DNA of 64,000 nucleotides from Phycisphaerales bacterium (GCA_016742075.1 JACVCL010000001.1:62001-126000); one strand, 5' to 3'. Positions 17,668 through 29,179 are shown, counted from the stretch's first letter. Translations and numbers: made by a program. The notes: a model not told the origin generated them from the sequence alone.

Positions 17668-17953
17668 GCGAGACTCCGATGAGGATTGGTCTCAGACCGA
17701 AGCAGCGCGATAATAACGGCGGTCGATGCTCGGTGTCCGGTAGGGGCGAAGGTGGGGATTCGAGCAGCCCAGGTTCCCCGGGAGGAATCTCCACCACCAT
17801 TGCCGGGGGTTCTCGGACGACGGGGAACGCCCCGGGCGTCGGGTGGTCGATACACGGTTGGCGTCCGTCGACCAATGCGACGGGCGACACCGGGCGGGAC
17901 GCCCGGCGTCGAGTGCCCGCCCGAGGCCGGAGGCCGCTCGAAAGGACGTGTCT

Positions 17954-18166
17954 ATGCCCGGCCGACGGTCCTCGCCCGCCCAGTTCCGATGCGCCCTGCT
18001 CGCCGCCGCGGGCCTCTTGGCGTGCGCGAGCGGGTGTGTGCGGGAACCGACCCGTCGCCTGACGCTCGAGCGTCCGGTGATCGACGCCAAGCCCGAGGTG
18101 CTCGTGGTCGACCTGCCACGGAGCCCCCGTCCGACCCTCGCCAACGCCCCCGACGAAGCACCCTGA
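17954..18166 (+). CDS. Small predicted lipoprotein (70 aa)
   Basis: Not assignable to a family. A short protein whose first half is a lipoprotein signal peptide (basic MPGRRSSPAQFR, hydrophobic ALLAAAGLLACA, lipobox ASGC). The ~40 residues after the cysteine are charged and proline-rich (VLVVDLPRSPRP). AAAGGA precedes the ATG at suitable spacing. It ends 48 bases before tryptophan 2,3-dioxygenase on the same strand and may share its transcript. Such minimal lipoproteins are easily missed; the signal is convincing but no function is suggested. Confidence 0.6.
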   Translation: MPGRRSSPAQFRCALLAAAGLLACASGCVREPTRRLTLERPVIDAKPEVLVVDLPRSPRPTLANAPDEAP

Positions 18167-18214
18167 GCCGCCGGCGGCACACCCCGGTTAGCATGACGGC
18201 CGAGCAGAGGCCGC

Positions 18215-19093
18215 ATGCCCAACCCCCCGAGCAACCCAGGCCCCGGCCCCAGCGCCGGCCGAGCGTTCGAACCAACGATCGTCACCGATCTGCGCAATCG
18301 CCTCACGTACGGCTCATACCTTGCGCTCGACGAGCTGCTCTCGGCCCAACGACCCCTGAGCCGGCCGGAGCACCACGACGAGCTGCTGTTCATCATCCAG
18401 CACCAGACGTCTGAATTGTGGATGAAGCTCGTGATCCACGAGCTTCGCTCGGCCATCGACCACGTCCGTCATGACCGGCTCGACCCCTGCTTCAAGATCC
18501 TCGCCCGCGTGAAGCAGATTCAGCGCCAGCTCTTCGATCAGTGGAGCGTGCTGGAGACGCTCACGCCCACCGAGTACGCGCAATTCCGCGGCGTCCTCGG
18601 CCCGGCCTCCGGGTTCCAGAGCAGCCAGTACCGCACGATCGAGTTCCTCCTCGGCAACAAGGACGCCAGTGCCCTGCGGGTGTTCGCGCACGACCCGCCC
18701 ACCCTCGCCAACCTCGAACGAGATCTGGTTTCGCCGAGTCTCTACGACGAGTTTCTGCGGTGGCTCGCCCGCCATGGCCTGCCCATACCCCCGGAGTGCA
18801 CCGATCGGGACTGGGCACGGCCGTACGCCGCGCATCCCGGCGTGATCGCCGTGTTCAAGACGGTGTACGAGCATCCGGCCGAGCACTGGAACGCCTACGA
18901 GATGGCCGAGAAACTGGTGGATGTCGAAGAGGCGTTCACGATGTGGCGCTGCCGGCACGTGAAGACCGTCGAGCGCATCATCGGATTCAAGCCGGGCACC
19001 GGGGGCTCGAGCGGCGTGCCGTTCCTCCGCGCCGCGATCGAGACCCGGCTGTTTCCCGAGCTGTGGGACGTCCGCACCGAGATCGGCCGATGA
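18215..19093 (+). CDS. kynA: Tryptophan 2,3-dioxygenase
   Basis: Heme dioxygenase opening the indole ring of L-tryptophan to N-formylkynurenine, the first step of the kynurenine pathway. 292 aa, normal length. Signature [16 protein letters not shown], then [20 protein letters not shown] with the active-site histidine and tryptophan-binding residues. The C-terminal [20 protein letters not shown] holds the proximal heme ligand (His248 here) and the substrate-contacting glycine-rich turn. Its stop codon overlaps the kynureninase start (ATGA), so the two are translationally coupled. Confidence 0.96.
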   Translation: MPNPPSNPGPGPSAGRAFEPTIVTDLRNRLTYGSYLALDELLSAQRPLSRPEHHDELLFIIQHQTSELWMKLVIHELRSAIDHVRHDRLDPCFKILARVKQIQRQLFDQWSVLETLTPTEYAQFRGVLGPASGFQSSQYRTIEFLLGNKDASALRVFAHDPPTLANLERDLVSPSLYDEFLRWLARHGLPIPPECTDRDWARPYAAHPGVIAVFKTVYEHPAEHWNAYEMAEKLVDVEEAFTMWRCRHVKTVERIIGFKPGTGGSSGVPFLRAAIETRLFPELWDVRTEIGR

Positions 19094-20361
19094 CCCCTAC
19101 CACCCACGCCGTCGCCACCGCCCCGCCATCGGCCGCAGACGCCATCGCCGCCGCGGTGGCCGCGATGGGACCGGGGCCTCTGGAGGAGTCCTCTCTGCGT
19201 CGGCATGTCTTCCCGCTCTTCTCGCGGGTGCTGCGGCGTTCGGAGATCTATCTGGCGAACCACTCGCTGGGGCGCCCGCCCGATCGCATGGCCGAGGACC
19301 TCCGCCGCTTCGCCGACCTGTGGTACGCCGACATGGACGCCGCGTGGGCCGACTGGCAAGCCACGATCGATCACTTCCGGGCGGGAATCGCCCGCCTGAT
19401 CGGCACGGCGCGTTGGGACTGCGTATTGCCGAAGACCGCCGCGGGCCAGGGCCTCCGGGCGGTTCTGAACGCGCTCACGCCGCGCGACCCCGGGGGTGTG
19501 CTGCACGTGGTGGCCACTCGGGGGGAGTTCGACGCCGTCGACTTCATCCTCAAGACCTACACCCGCAAGGGCCGCGCCCGTGTGGCCTGGGTGGAGCCCG
19601 ATGGCCGCGGCGTCTTCCACCCGGAGGCCGTCGAGAAGCACGTGCACGCGCTCGGTCCCCGGCTGGACCTGGCCGTCGTCTCGCCTGTCTTCTACGCCAC
19701 CGGCCAGATGCTGCAGGGCCTCAACCGCATCATCAGCGCCGCCCACCGCGAAGGCGGCCTGGTCATGCTCGACATGTACCACTCCGCCGGGGTGCTGCCC
19801 ACCGAGTTCGACCGCTCGGGGGCCGACTTCGCGATCGGCGGCTCGTACAAGTACACCCGCGGCGGGCCCGGTGCAGGATGGCTGGCGCTGGCGCCGCGGC
19901 ACGTGGAGGGGCCGGGGGCGCTCACCACCCTCGACACCGGGTGGTTTGCCAAGAAAGGGCACTTCGACTTCGCCCGGCCCGACGAGCCCGAGTTCGCCGA
20001 GGGCGGGAACGCCTGGCTCGAGGGCACGCCACCCGCGGTGCTCGCGTACCAGGCCAAGGCGGGGCTCGACTTCACGCTCGCCATCGGGGTCGGCCGCCTC
20101 CGCAACTACTCGCTGACGCAGCTCGGCCGGCTGCGGGCGCTGTTGGCCGAGCGCGGGGTGCCCGTCCGCGACGTCGGCGAGCACGGGGCGTTCGTCACGG
20201 TGCCGGCGCGCGACAACGACGGCGCGGCCTTCGCCGGCCGGCTGAAGGCTCTGGGCGTGAACACCGACGCTCGCCTGGGCCATGTCCGCCTGTGCCCGGA
20301 CGTCCTGACCACTGAGGCCGAGCTCCGCGCCGCCGCGGACGCCGTGGCCAAGGCCCGTTGA
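19090..20361 (+). CDS. kynU: Kynureninase
   Basis: PLP enzyme cleaving L-kynurenine to anthranilate and alanine. 423 aa from the ATG that overlaps the kynA stop; the track ORF begins in an unrelated upstream stretch. Substrate-side N-terminus [14 protein letters not shown], then the PLP-phosphate segment. The Schiff-base lysine is Lys254 in [18 protein letters not shown], a clear kynureninase signature, with [11 protein letters not shown] upstream carrying the PLP-pyridine aspartate. It forms an operon with kynA and kynB. Confidence 0.94.
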   Translation: MTPTTHAVATAPPSAADAIAAAVAAMGPGPLEESSLRRHVFPLFSRVLRRSEIYLANHSLGRPPDRMAEDLRRFADLWYADMDAAWADWQATIDHFRAGIARLIGTARWDCVLPKTAAGQGLRAVLNALTPRDPGGVLHVVATRGEFDAVDFILKTYTRKGRARVAWVEPDGRGVFHPEAVEKHVHALGPRLDLAVVSPVFYATGQMLQGLNRIISAAHREGGLVMLDMYHSAGVLPTEFDRSGADFAIGGSYKYTRGGPGAGWLALAPRHVEGPGALTTLDTGWFAKKGHFDFARPDEPEFAEGGNAWLEGTPPAVLAYQAKAGLDFTLAIGVGRLRNYSLTQLGRLRALLAERGVPVRDVGEHGAFVTVPARDNDGAAFAGRLKALGVNTDARLGHVRLCPDVLTTEAELRAAADAVAKAR

Positions 20362-20368
20362 CCACGCC

Positions 20369-20992
20369 ATGACCATCTTCGACATCAGTTCCCCCATCAG
20401 CCCCGAGCTGGCCGTGTGGCCCGGCGATGCGCCGGTGCGCCGTGAGGTGCACGCCGAGATCGCACGCGGGTCCATCGTCACCGTCTCCAGTTACCACGCC
20501 TCGCTGCACGTGGGCACCCACGCCGACGCACCCTCCCACTACGGCCGCAACGGCCTGACCATAGAGCAGCTGCCGCTGGGCCGATTCATGGGCCGCTGCC
20601 GCGTGGTCGATGTCGCGTGCGGGGCCGGTGTCCGAATCGTGCCCCCGATGCTGCGCGGGCCCGTCGACACCGAACGCGTGCTTCTCAAGACCGGCACCTA
20701 CCCCGATCACCGCGTCTTCAGCCGTGATTTCGCGGCGCCATCGCCCGAACTGATCGATCATCTGGCCGACCGCGGCGTGACGCTCATCGGCGTGGACACC
20801 CCGAGCGTCGATCTGTTCACCGACAAGCAGCTCGTGACCCATGCCGCGTGCCTGCGCCGCGGGATGCTGATTCTCGAAGGGCTGCGGCTCGCCGAGGTTC
20901 CGGCGGGTGTCTACCGCCTCGTCGCGCTTCCGCTGAAGATCGTCGGGGGCGATGGCTCGCCCGTGCGGGCGGTGCTGCTGCCCGACGCGTGA
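20369..20992 (+). CDS. kynB: Kynurenine formamidase (cyclase family)
   Basis: Zinc-dependent hydrolase converting N-formylkynurenine to kynurenine and formate, the step between the two preceding genes. 207 aa, the KynB length. The metal site is SLHVGTHADAPSHYG (HxGTHxDxPxH), preceded by DISSPISPELAVWPGDAP, the usual N-terminus. VDTPSVDLF is a conserved substrate-side loop. It starts seven bases after kynU. As with all cyclase-family members, identity rests on motif plus context; here the context is decisive. It converges with the SDR gene with a four-base gap. Confidence 0.94.
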   Translation: MTIFDISSPISPELAVWPGDAPVRREVHAEIARGSIVTVSSYHASLHVGTHADAPSHYGRNGLTIEQLPLGRFMGRCRVVDVACGAGVRIVPPMLRGPVDTERVLLKTGTYPDHRVFSRDFAAPSPELIDHLADRGVTLIGVDTPSVDLFTDKQLVTHAACLRRGMLILEGLRLAEVPAGVYRLVALPLKIVGGDGSPVRAVLLPDA

Positions 20993-20996
20993 TCCG

Positions 20997-21785
20997 TCAT
21001 AGCGTCGGCGTGCGGCCGCCGTCGACCGGCAGGTTGATCCCCGTGATGTACGCGGCGGCCGGCGAGGCGAGGAATGCCACGGCCGCACCAACCTCCGCGG
21101 GTTCACCGAAACGACGTATCGGTATCGTCTGCGCCTGAGCGGCCCGCCACTGCTCCGGTGTCTGGCCCGCGCCGGCCGCCCAGGTCTGGGCCAGGCTCGC
21201 CAGACGGTCGGTGGCCGTGAAGCCCGGAAGCACGTTGTTCACCGTGATGCCCCACGGCCCGAGGTCGGCCGCGAGGCTCTTGGCCCAGTTCGCCACGGCC
21301 GCGCGGACCGTGTTCGAGATGCCGAGGGCGGGGATCGGCGCCTTCACGCTCGTGGAGGTGATGTTGATAACCCGGCCGAATCGGGCCGCCTTCATGCCGG
21401 GAACCAGGGCGCGGACCAGTTCGTGGGCCGAGAGCACGTGCGCCTCGAACGCGGCCAGGTAGTCCTCGGGCCGGCTGTCGAACGCGGCCCCGGCGGGCGG
21501 TCCGCCGGTGTTGTTGACCAGCACGTGGCAGGCGCCGTGCCGCTCCACGGCCACCCTGCCCGCCTCGGCCGCGTTCGCCCTCGAGCCGAGGTCGGCCGCG
21601 ACCCAGTCGTGCCGCCCCGATAGTGGCGGGGGCAACGCCTCCGCCGCGGCACGCAGCCGCCGCTCGTCCCGGGCCACGAGCGTGATCCGGCACCCGAGCC
21701 GCGCCAGTTCGGTCGCGGCCGCCAGCCCGATGCCCTGCGAACCCCCGCACACGATGGCCGACCGTCCCGACAGGTCCAGATTCAT
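20997..21785 (-). CDS. SDR family oxidoreductase with atypical active site
   Basis: Rossmann-fold short-chain dehydrogenase/reductase, 262 aa. NAD(P) binding is shown by IVCGGSQGIGLAAATEL, and NNTGG replaces the usual NNAG. The C-terminus YITGINLPVDGGR is typical of FabG-like members. The canonical catalytic YxxxK, expected about 13 residues after the serine of INITSTS, reads SNTVR here, so tyrosine and lysine are both replaced. A subgroup of SDRs shares such a change as far as I recall. It is the second gene of a two-gene operon: its start overlaps the stop of the histidine kinase by four bases. Substrate unknown. Confidence 0.85.
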   Translation of the reverse strand: MNLDLSGRSAIVCGGSQGIGLAAATELARLGCRITLVARDERRLRAAAEALPPPLSGRHDWVAADLGSRANAAEAGRVAVERHGACHVLVNNTGGPPAGAAFDSRPEDYLAAFEAHVLSAHELVRALVPGMKAARFGRVINITSTSVKAPIPALGISNTVRAAVANWAKSLAADLGPWGITVNNVLPGFTATDRLASLAQTWAAGAGQTPEQWRAAQAQTIPIRRFGEPAEVGAAVAFLASPAAAYITGINLPVDGGRTPTL

Positions 21786-22726
21786 CCCGCCGTGCTCCCT
21801 CCTGCCGCCGGGGTGCCAGAGCTATCCCCGGGCTCGGGCAGCCAGATGACGAAGTCCGATCCTTTGCCGGGCTCGGAATGCACCGTCAGCGTGCCGCCGT
21901 GCTGCTCCACGATCCGCTTGGTGGTGGGAAGCCCGAGCCCTGTGCCGCCGGACTTCGTGGTGAAGTAGGGCTCGAAGATCCGTGCGAGCGCCTGTTGGCC
22001 GATACCCGGCCCGGTATCGATCACGTGCAGCACCACGCCCCGCTCGGCCGGGCCATCGCCCGACGCGCCCAGCCGGCGTCCTCTCACCCGTCGGGTCTGC
22101 AGGATGAGCTCCTTGGCCCGGCCGGCTTCGTGCCCCTCCATCGCCTGCGTCGCGTTGATCAGCAGATTCAGCAACGCCTGCTTGAAATGGTTCGGATCCA
22201 CCCGGGCCATCAGCGGGCCCGGGGCCAGATCGGCGCGGAGCCTGATGCCGTGATGCTCGGCTTGCGGGGTGTAGAAGTCTGCGAGCTGCTCGACCAGCGC
22301 GTTGACGTCGTGCGGGGCCGGCTCGAGTCGGAGGTTTCCCGCGAACCGCAGAAAGTCGCGGAGGATGTCCGAAAGCCTGTCGACTTCGCGCCGGAGGATG
22401 TCGGCCCGCCTCAGCAGCCGCTGGCGATCGGGGTCGTCCTCGGCCCCCGGGGTCTCCTTGACCGCCTCGGCCAGAAGCTGGGCGTTGAGCGTGATCGTCG
22501 ACAGCGGGTTCTTGATCTCGTGGGCGAGCCCGCCGGTCATCGCGCCGATCTCGGCAAGACGCTCGGCGGTCCGGGCCTTGGCCTCGGCGGCGCGGGCCCG
22601 GCTCGTCTGCCGTTTGACGGCGAAGAACAGCAAGGGGATGGCCACCGCCAGGCCCACGACGGCCCCGGCCAGCAGACCCCAGAACGTGTCGGACCACGGC
22701 CACATCGCCGCGGGAAGGTACCGCAT
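21782..22726 (-). CDS. Membrane-anchored sensor histidine kinase
   Basis: Two-component kinase of 314 aa. One transmembrane helix near the start (~14-34, FWGLLAGAVVGLAVAIPLLF) leaves almost nothing outside, so the input domain is missing or a partner senses the signal. The HisKA box is GGLAHEIKNPLSTITLNAQ with the phospho-accepting His, followed by a HATPase_c domain with DTGPGIG, FEPYFTTKSGGTGLGL and IVEQHGG. No response regulator is adjacent. The overlap with the downstream SDR gene implies coupled translation. Confidence 0.9.
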   Translation of the reverse strand: MRYLPAAMWPWSDTFWGLLAGAVVGLAVAIPLLFFAVKRQTSRARAAEAKARTAERLAEIGAMTGGLAHEIKNPLSTITLNAQLLAEAVKETPGAEDDPDRQRLLRRADILRREVDRLSDILRDFLRFAGNLRLEPAPHDVNALVEQLADFYTPQAEHHGIRLRADLAPGPLMARVDPNHFKQALLNLLINATQAMEGHEAGRAKELILQTRRVRGRRLGASGDGPAERGVVLHVIDTGPGIGQQALARIFEPYFTTKSGGTGLGLPTTKRIVEQHGGTLTVHSEPGKGSDFVIWLPEPGDSSGTPAAGGSTAG

Positions 22727-22759
22727 TCCCGGGACCCGCCGCTCGGAGATCGCGCTCGC

Positions 22760-23044
22760 CTAGCGGCGCGGGGTCCGGTGCTGAGAGTGGACAGGCCGGA
22801 CGGTGATCTCGGGGTCGAGGCGTACGACCTTCGTCGCGTGCCAGCCCTTGCCGCCCTTCTCGGCGGAGTAGCGGACGTTCGAGCCGTCCTTCAGCACGCG
22901 GAAGCCCTCGCCCTCGATCTGCGAGTAGTGGACGAAGATGTCCTGCCCCTCGGGGCCGACGATGAACCCGAACCCCTTTTTGGGGTCGAACCACTTGACC
23001 ACGCCGTCGATGTCCGTGAGCTTGTCGACGCCAGCGTCACCCAT
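22760..23044 (-). CDS. Cold-shock domain protein
   Basis: Single-stranded nucleic-acid-binding protein with one CSD (94 aa). After a 12-residue head, the domain runs from GVVKWFDPKKGFGFI (RNP1 KGFGFI) through DIFVHYSQIEGEGF (RNP2 DIFVHYS) to KGWHATKVV. About 20 basic residues are added at the end. Start chosen at the ATG preceded by GAGG; the track ORF is longer but lacks coding character upstream. The ~290-base region between this gene and pnp holds its leader and no recognisable gene. Confidence 0.9.
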   Translation of the reverse strand: MGDAGVDKLTDIDGVVKWFDPKKGFGFIVGPEGQDIFVHYSQIEGEGFRVLKDGSNVRYSAEKGGKGWHATKVVRLDPEITVRPVHSQHRTPRR

Positions 23045-23334
23045 ACACGCCTCACGAGTTGCTCTTCGCGCGCACACCTCGAAGAGGCCCCACCCCGACC
23101 GGTGGTGGTCCCGGCCGTCCCACATTATGGCGTGCCGTGATCCGGCAGGGCTGGCCGGAAAACGTTCGGACCCGGGCTCGGAGCGAACGGCGGCGAACCA
23201 CACACAACCCGTCGCCGCGCACACCGACCCCAAAGGTCGCGCACGCACGTCTCGACAACCTTCCCAAGTTACCACCGCCGCGGGGGCGGATCAACGCGAT
23301 TCCGGGATTTCGGCAGAGATCGGGGAGATTGGGG

Positions 23335-25482
<2,148 letters not shown>

Positions 25483-25687
25483 ATTCTGTGGCCTTCCGTG
25501 TTCACGCCGCGTGGGAGTGCGGGAACCATGGGGCCTCCGCCGTCGCGGCGTTCGGGCCGGGCGCGTTCGGCGTGCTGAACTCGGTAGGCGGCAAGTCGCA
25601 GAGCGGAGGCCGGAAGAACCGGGCTGTGCGGATTGCCGGCTACCCGCCAGACACCGGGCCGCGCACGGCCCCGGCGGAGAGCCCAGG

Positions 25688-25719
25688 AAGAAAACGAGCC
25701 TGCGCTTACTTGCGCAGGC
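25688..25719 (-). terminator. Rho-independent terminator overlapping the rpsO stop codon
   Basis: On the minus strand GCCTGCGC and GCGCAGGC form a perfect 8-bp stem around the loop AAGTAA, then TCGTTTTCTT. The loop contains the TAA stop of rpsO and the upstream arm is coding sequence. Confidence 0.75.
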
Positions 25720-25975
25720 CCAGACGCTTGATCAGGGTCAGGTACCGCTCCCGGTCGGTGCGGCGGAGGTAGTTCGTCAGCCGGTTGCGCTTCGACACCA
25801 TGCCGAGAAGCCCGCGCCGGCTGTGGAAATCATGCTCGTGCTCCTTGAGGTGCTCCGAGAGGTCCTTGATTTCCTCAGACAGGATGGCCACCTGAACCTC
25901 CGGCGAGCCGGTGTCGTTCGGGTGGCGCTTGAACTCGGTGACGATCTGCTGACGCTTTTCTGCGCTGATAGCCAT
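25706..25975 (-). CDS. rpsO: 30S ribosomal protein S15
   Basis: Primary 16S rRNA-binding protein of the small subunit platform. 89 aa, exactly the usual size, from the ATG of [12 protein letters not shown]; the track adds two codons from a TTG. Family landmarks: [47 protein letters not shown] and the end LIKRLGLRK. The ~90-base leader, with a TACTAT -10 candidate near 26082-26087 on the minus strand, could carry S15 autoregulation, but I could not identify a known pseudoknot. Confidence 0.97.
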   Translation of the reverse strand: MAISAEKRQQIVTEFKRHPNDTGSPEVQVAILSEEIKDLSEHLKEHEHDFHSRRGLLGMVSKRNRLTNYLRRTDRERYLTLIKRLGLRK

Positions 25976-26232
25976 AGACAATCCGGGGGAACAGGAACCG
26001 ATAGCCTTTCAGCCTCTGAACCGGTCGGCACCGACGGCCGCCCGCCCTCAGAAGCTCCTTCTTTCCGTGAGGTTCGGATAGTAGCGGGGTCGCCCGTTCC
26101 GGGCAAACCCGGGGCCCACCCATGTCTCCCGGGCTACGCCGCCAAACCCGCCTGAACAGGTGGACCGTACGCCCCCCCGGCCGGCCGGGTGTCGGCTGTT
26201 TGGCCGTGGTCCGCTCGATACCCTCTCTGCCC

Positions 26233-27483
26233 ATGCAGGTCTCCCGGCGAGTCCGATCCCTCAAGCCCTCCGCCACCTTGGCCGTCGGAGCCCGTGCCGC
26301 GTCGCTGCGGGCGCAGGGCGTGGATGTCCTGTCGTTCGCCCAGGGCGAGCCCGACTTCGACACCCCGGCCGCCATCAAGGCCGCGGCGTGGGAGGCCCTC
26401 CAGAAGGGCGACACCAAGTACGCCCCGGTTCCCGGCGATCCCGCCACCCGCGCACTCATCGCCGAGAAGCTCAGCCGCGAGAACGGCATCCCCGCCTGCA
26501 CCGCCGACCACGTGGTGATCTCCTCGGGCGGCAAGCAGTCGCTGTATCACCTGTTCCAAGTGCTGCTCGACCCGCCGGCCCCGGGCGAGGCGCCGTGGGA
26601 TGTGCTGCTGCCCGTGCCGGCGTGGGTGAGCTACGCGCCGCAGGCCGAACTGGCCGGCGGCCGCGTTGTGGAGCTGGCGACCACGCCGGAGGCGGGGTTC
26701 AAGATCTCGCCCGAGCAGCTCAGCCGGGCCATCACGCCGCGGTCGCGGGTGCTGGTTCTGAACTCGCCGTCGAATCCGTGCGGCACGATGTACAGCCCCG
26801 ATGAACTCCGGGCTCTCGGCCGCGTGGTGGCGGACGCGGCCGGTTCGGTCTCGCCCGATCTGGTCGTGCTCTCGGACGAGATCTACGAGAAGATCGTCCT
26901 CGGCGCCGACCCGCACTTCTCGATCGGCAGCATGCCGGAGATCGCCGAGCGTGTGGTCACGGTGAATGGGCTTTCGAAGTCCCACGCGATGACAGGCTGG
27001 CGTGTCGGCTACGCCGCCGGATCGGGCGTCTTCGGCCGGGCGGTGGCCGAGGGGCTCAAGACGATTCAGTCTCAGACCACGACGTCGATCCCCAGTTTCA
27101 TCCTTCCGGCGATCCGGGCCGCGCTGACGCAGTGCGCCGGCGACGTGGAAGCCATGCGCCGGGCCTTTGCGCGCCGGGCCGAACTGGCGTTCGCCCGCCT
27201 GCGGGAGATCCCCGGGATGAACTGCCCGCGGCCGACCGGTGCGTTCTATCTTTTCCCGGATATGTCGTCGCACTTCGGCAAGCGGAGCAAGGGTGGTCGG
27301 CCGATCGACTCGGCAATGGCCTTCGCCGCCGCGCTGCTCGACGAGCATCACATGGCCGTTGTTCCCGGCGAAGACTTCGGCTCCGGCGGGGAGCGGTGCG
27401 TACGCATCTCCTTCGCCTGCTCTGAGGAACAGATCGCCAAGGGGATGACCCGCCTGGGTGAGTTTGTCGCGGGCCTGCGCTGA
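26233..27483 (+). CDS. Class I pyridoxal-phosphate aminotransferase (aspartate aminotransferase-like)
   Basis: Fold-type I PLP transaminase, 416 aa. The N-terminal SFAQGEPDFDTP is typical of the Ib aspartate/aromatic aminotransferases. ISSGGKQSLYHL gives the PLP-phosphate turn, LNSPSNPCGTMYS the substrate-side Asn and VLSDEIYEKI the Asp-Tyr pair. The Schiff-base lysine lies in VNGLSKSHAMTGWRVGY, and RISFACSEEQI holds the carboxylate-binding arginine. Start at ATG 26233, with a TACCCT box eight bases upstream (nearly leaderless); the track ORF starts earlier in sequence without coding bias. Amino-donor preference cannot be fixed from motifs. Confidence 0.9.
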   Translation: MQVSRRVRSLKPSATLAVGARAASLRAQGVDVLSFAQGEPDFDTPAAIKAAAWEALQKGDTKYAPVPGDPATRALIAEKLSRENGIPACTADHVVISSGGKQSLYHLFQVLLDPPAPGEAPWDVLLPVPAWVSYAPQAELAGGRVVELATTPEAGFKISPEQLSRAITPRSRVLVLNSPSNPCGTMYSPDELRALGRVVADAAGSVSPDLVVLSDEIYEKIVLGADPHFSIGSMPEIAERVVTVNGLSKSHAMTGWRVGYAAGSGVFGRAVAEGLKTIQSQTTTSIPSFILPAIRAALTQCAGDVEAMRRAFARRAELAFARLREIPGMNCPRPTGAFYLFPDMSSHFGKRSKGGRPIDSAMAFAAALLDEHHMAVVPGEDFGSGGERCVRISFACSEEQIAKGMTRLGEFVAGLR

Positions 27484-27568
27484 CCCCCCCACTCCGCCCA
27501 CGTTCCCACGCCCACCTTTCGCCCCAAGGCAAGCCGGTGGGCGAGTGCTCCTCCGTGCCGCCGGCGCG

Positions 27569-29179
27569 TTACGGACAGGCGGTGCCGAAGGCCACGAGCA
27601 GCGTGGTCAGATCGGCCGCGCCGACCGAGCCGTTGTAGTCGAAGTCGGCACCCGGGACAAAGCCGGGATCACCGCGGGATGACCCGAACGCCCCGAGCAG
27701 CAGCGTCAGGTCGTTGGCCCCCACCGAGCCGTTCTCGTCGATGTCGCCGGGGCAGCCGAGCGAGAACGTGACGGTGCCCGCCGACCACGCCCCGGCGACC
27801 GTCCCGCCGTCGGTGATCTGCGCGTACACGTAGTAGGTGCCCGGGGCGAAGTATGCCGAGTTGATCGCACCGGCGCCCACCGAGCCCGGGATGGCCACCT
27901 GATCGGGCAGCGGGAACTCGTGGCCGTCCAGATCGGGGTGATCGTTCAGGAACAGGCTCACCCACGTGGGGTCGCCGTCGGGGTCCGAAGCGGTCCAGGT
28001 CACGGCGTAGGTTTCGATGCCGTGCCGGCGCACCACGTTGCCCGGCGGCGGAGACAGCACGGCGATCTGCGGCGGCGCCGACGACGCGGGGTCGATCGTC
28101 AGCCGATAGCCGGGGCTCGTCGCGCCGTTGTAGCCGTAGACGCGCACGCCGTACCAGCCGCGTGGCCGTCCGCTCAGCGAGACCGACTCGGTGTTGGTGA
28201 TGCCCTGGCTCGTGCCCAGCACCGCGCCCGACGCCGAGAGCAACTGCAGGTCGAGGTCGCCGCGGGAATGGGTGAAGTCGATCCGGACGAAGTCGGAAGC
28301 ACCCCCGACCCCCGCGTTGTAGAACCGGAAGTAGTCATCGTTCCCGCCCGCGTGGATCGTGAGCGCGTCCCGAGTCCAGAGAGGGCCAACGGGGCCGAGA
28401 TTGGGGCTGTTCGGCAGTCCGACGGCGCGGCCGGCCACGGCGCTCAGCGAGTCGTTGGGCTCGAAGGCGTCGGGCGTGAGCCCGCCGGACGGGTCGGGGA
28501 TCACGAGCCGGATCCGTGCGATGTTGTTGCTCTCATCGGACTCGAGAACCCCATTGTCGGGATCCACTTCCGACTCGAGCCAGTAGGTGCCGGGCGCGAC
28601 CCCAGTGATGTCGATGCTCTGGCCGGCCAGCGTCTTGCCATACACGTCGATCCAGCCGACGCTCAGCCCCTGCGTGGTTGACGAGCAGCTGGAATAGATC
28701 GCCGTGGGCGAGAACCCGGGGAGCGCGCTGTTGAAGACCCCCAGATCGAGGATGCAGAACGAGGTCTTGGCCGACTCCGCCACCACGGGGCCAACGCCGT
28801 CGGTGCCCACCACGGTCCGGAGGCGGTACCTGGACCAGTCCTCGAAGTGGATGTGGTTGTGACCCGGGTGGTACACGAACTTGCCCGCGAGCCGGTCGTA
28901 CCAGCTGTTGTTCGAGCGGAACACGCGCTGGACGACGTCCTGCGTCCCGTCGCCGTTCACCTGCCCGCCGTAGAGGTGCAGGCGCCCGGCCCCGATGTTG
29001 GCGGTGCCGTTGGCCAGCCGAAGCAGCCTGCGTCCCGACTGGGTGATGATGTCGTTGTCGAAGAGGTCGTCAGGGCGCACCACGATGTCGGGCAGCAGGT
29101 CGGTCTGCGCCCGGGCGGCGCCGGGGCCGGCGAGAGCGGAGACGACCACGGCTAAGGCGAGCGGCCGGAAGGGGACCAT
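27569..29179 (-). CDS. Secreted lysyl oxidase-like protein with PPC and dockerin-type domains
   Basis: Exported multi-domain protein of 536 aa. Signal peptide PLALAVVVSALAGPGAARAQ. Residues ~25-240 match the lysyl oxidase family: YHPGHNHIHFEDWSRYRL carries the copper histidines and KTSFCILD a conserved family segment. Copper amine oxidase activity on protein lysines is therefore possible. A bacterial pre-peptidase (PPC) beta-sandwich follows (~255-370, DYFRFY...GDLDLQLLSASG), then a short immunoglobulin-like segment. The tail has two dockerin-type calcium repeats, GDIDENGSVGANDLTLLLGA and ADFDYNGSVGAADLTTLLVA. It is divergent from prfB across 78 bases and has a leaderless-type promoter. Confidence 0.85.
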   Translation of the reverse strand: MVPFRPLALAVVVSALAGPGAARAQTDLLPDIVVRPDDLFDNDIITQSGRRLLRLANGTANIGAGRLHLYGGQVNGDGTQDVVQRVFRSNNSWYDRLAGKFVYHPGHNHIHFEDWSRYRLRTVVGTDGVGPVVAESAKTSFCILDLGVFNSALPGFSPTAIYSSCSSTTQGLSVGWIDVYGKTLAGQSIDITGVAPGTYWLESEVDPDNGVLESDESNNIARIRLVIPDPSGGLTPDAFEPNDSLSAVAGRAVGLPNSPNLGPVGPLWTRDALTIHAGGNDDYFRFYNAGVGGASDFVRIDFTHSRGDLDLQLLSASGAVLGTSQGITNTESVSLSGRPRGWYGVRVYGYNGATSPGYRLTIDPASSAPPQIAVLSPPPGNVVRRHGIETYAVTWTASDPDGDPTWVSLFLNDHPDLDGHEFPLPDQVAIPGSVGAGAINSAYFAPGTYYVYAQITDGGTVAGAWSAGTVTFSLGCPGDIDENGSVGANDLTLLLGAFGSSRGDPGFVPGADFDYNGSVGAADLTTLLVAFGTACP

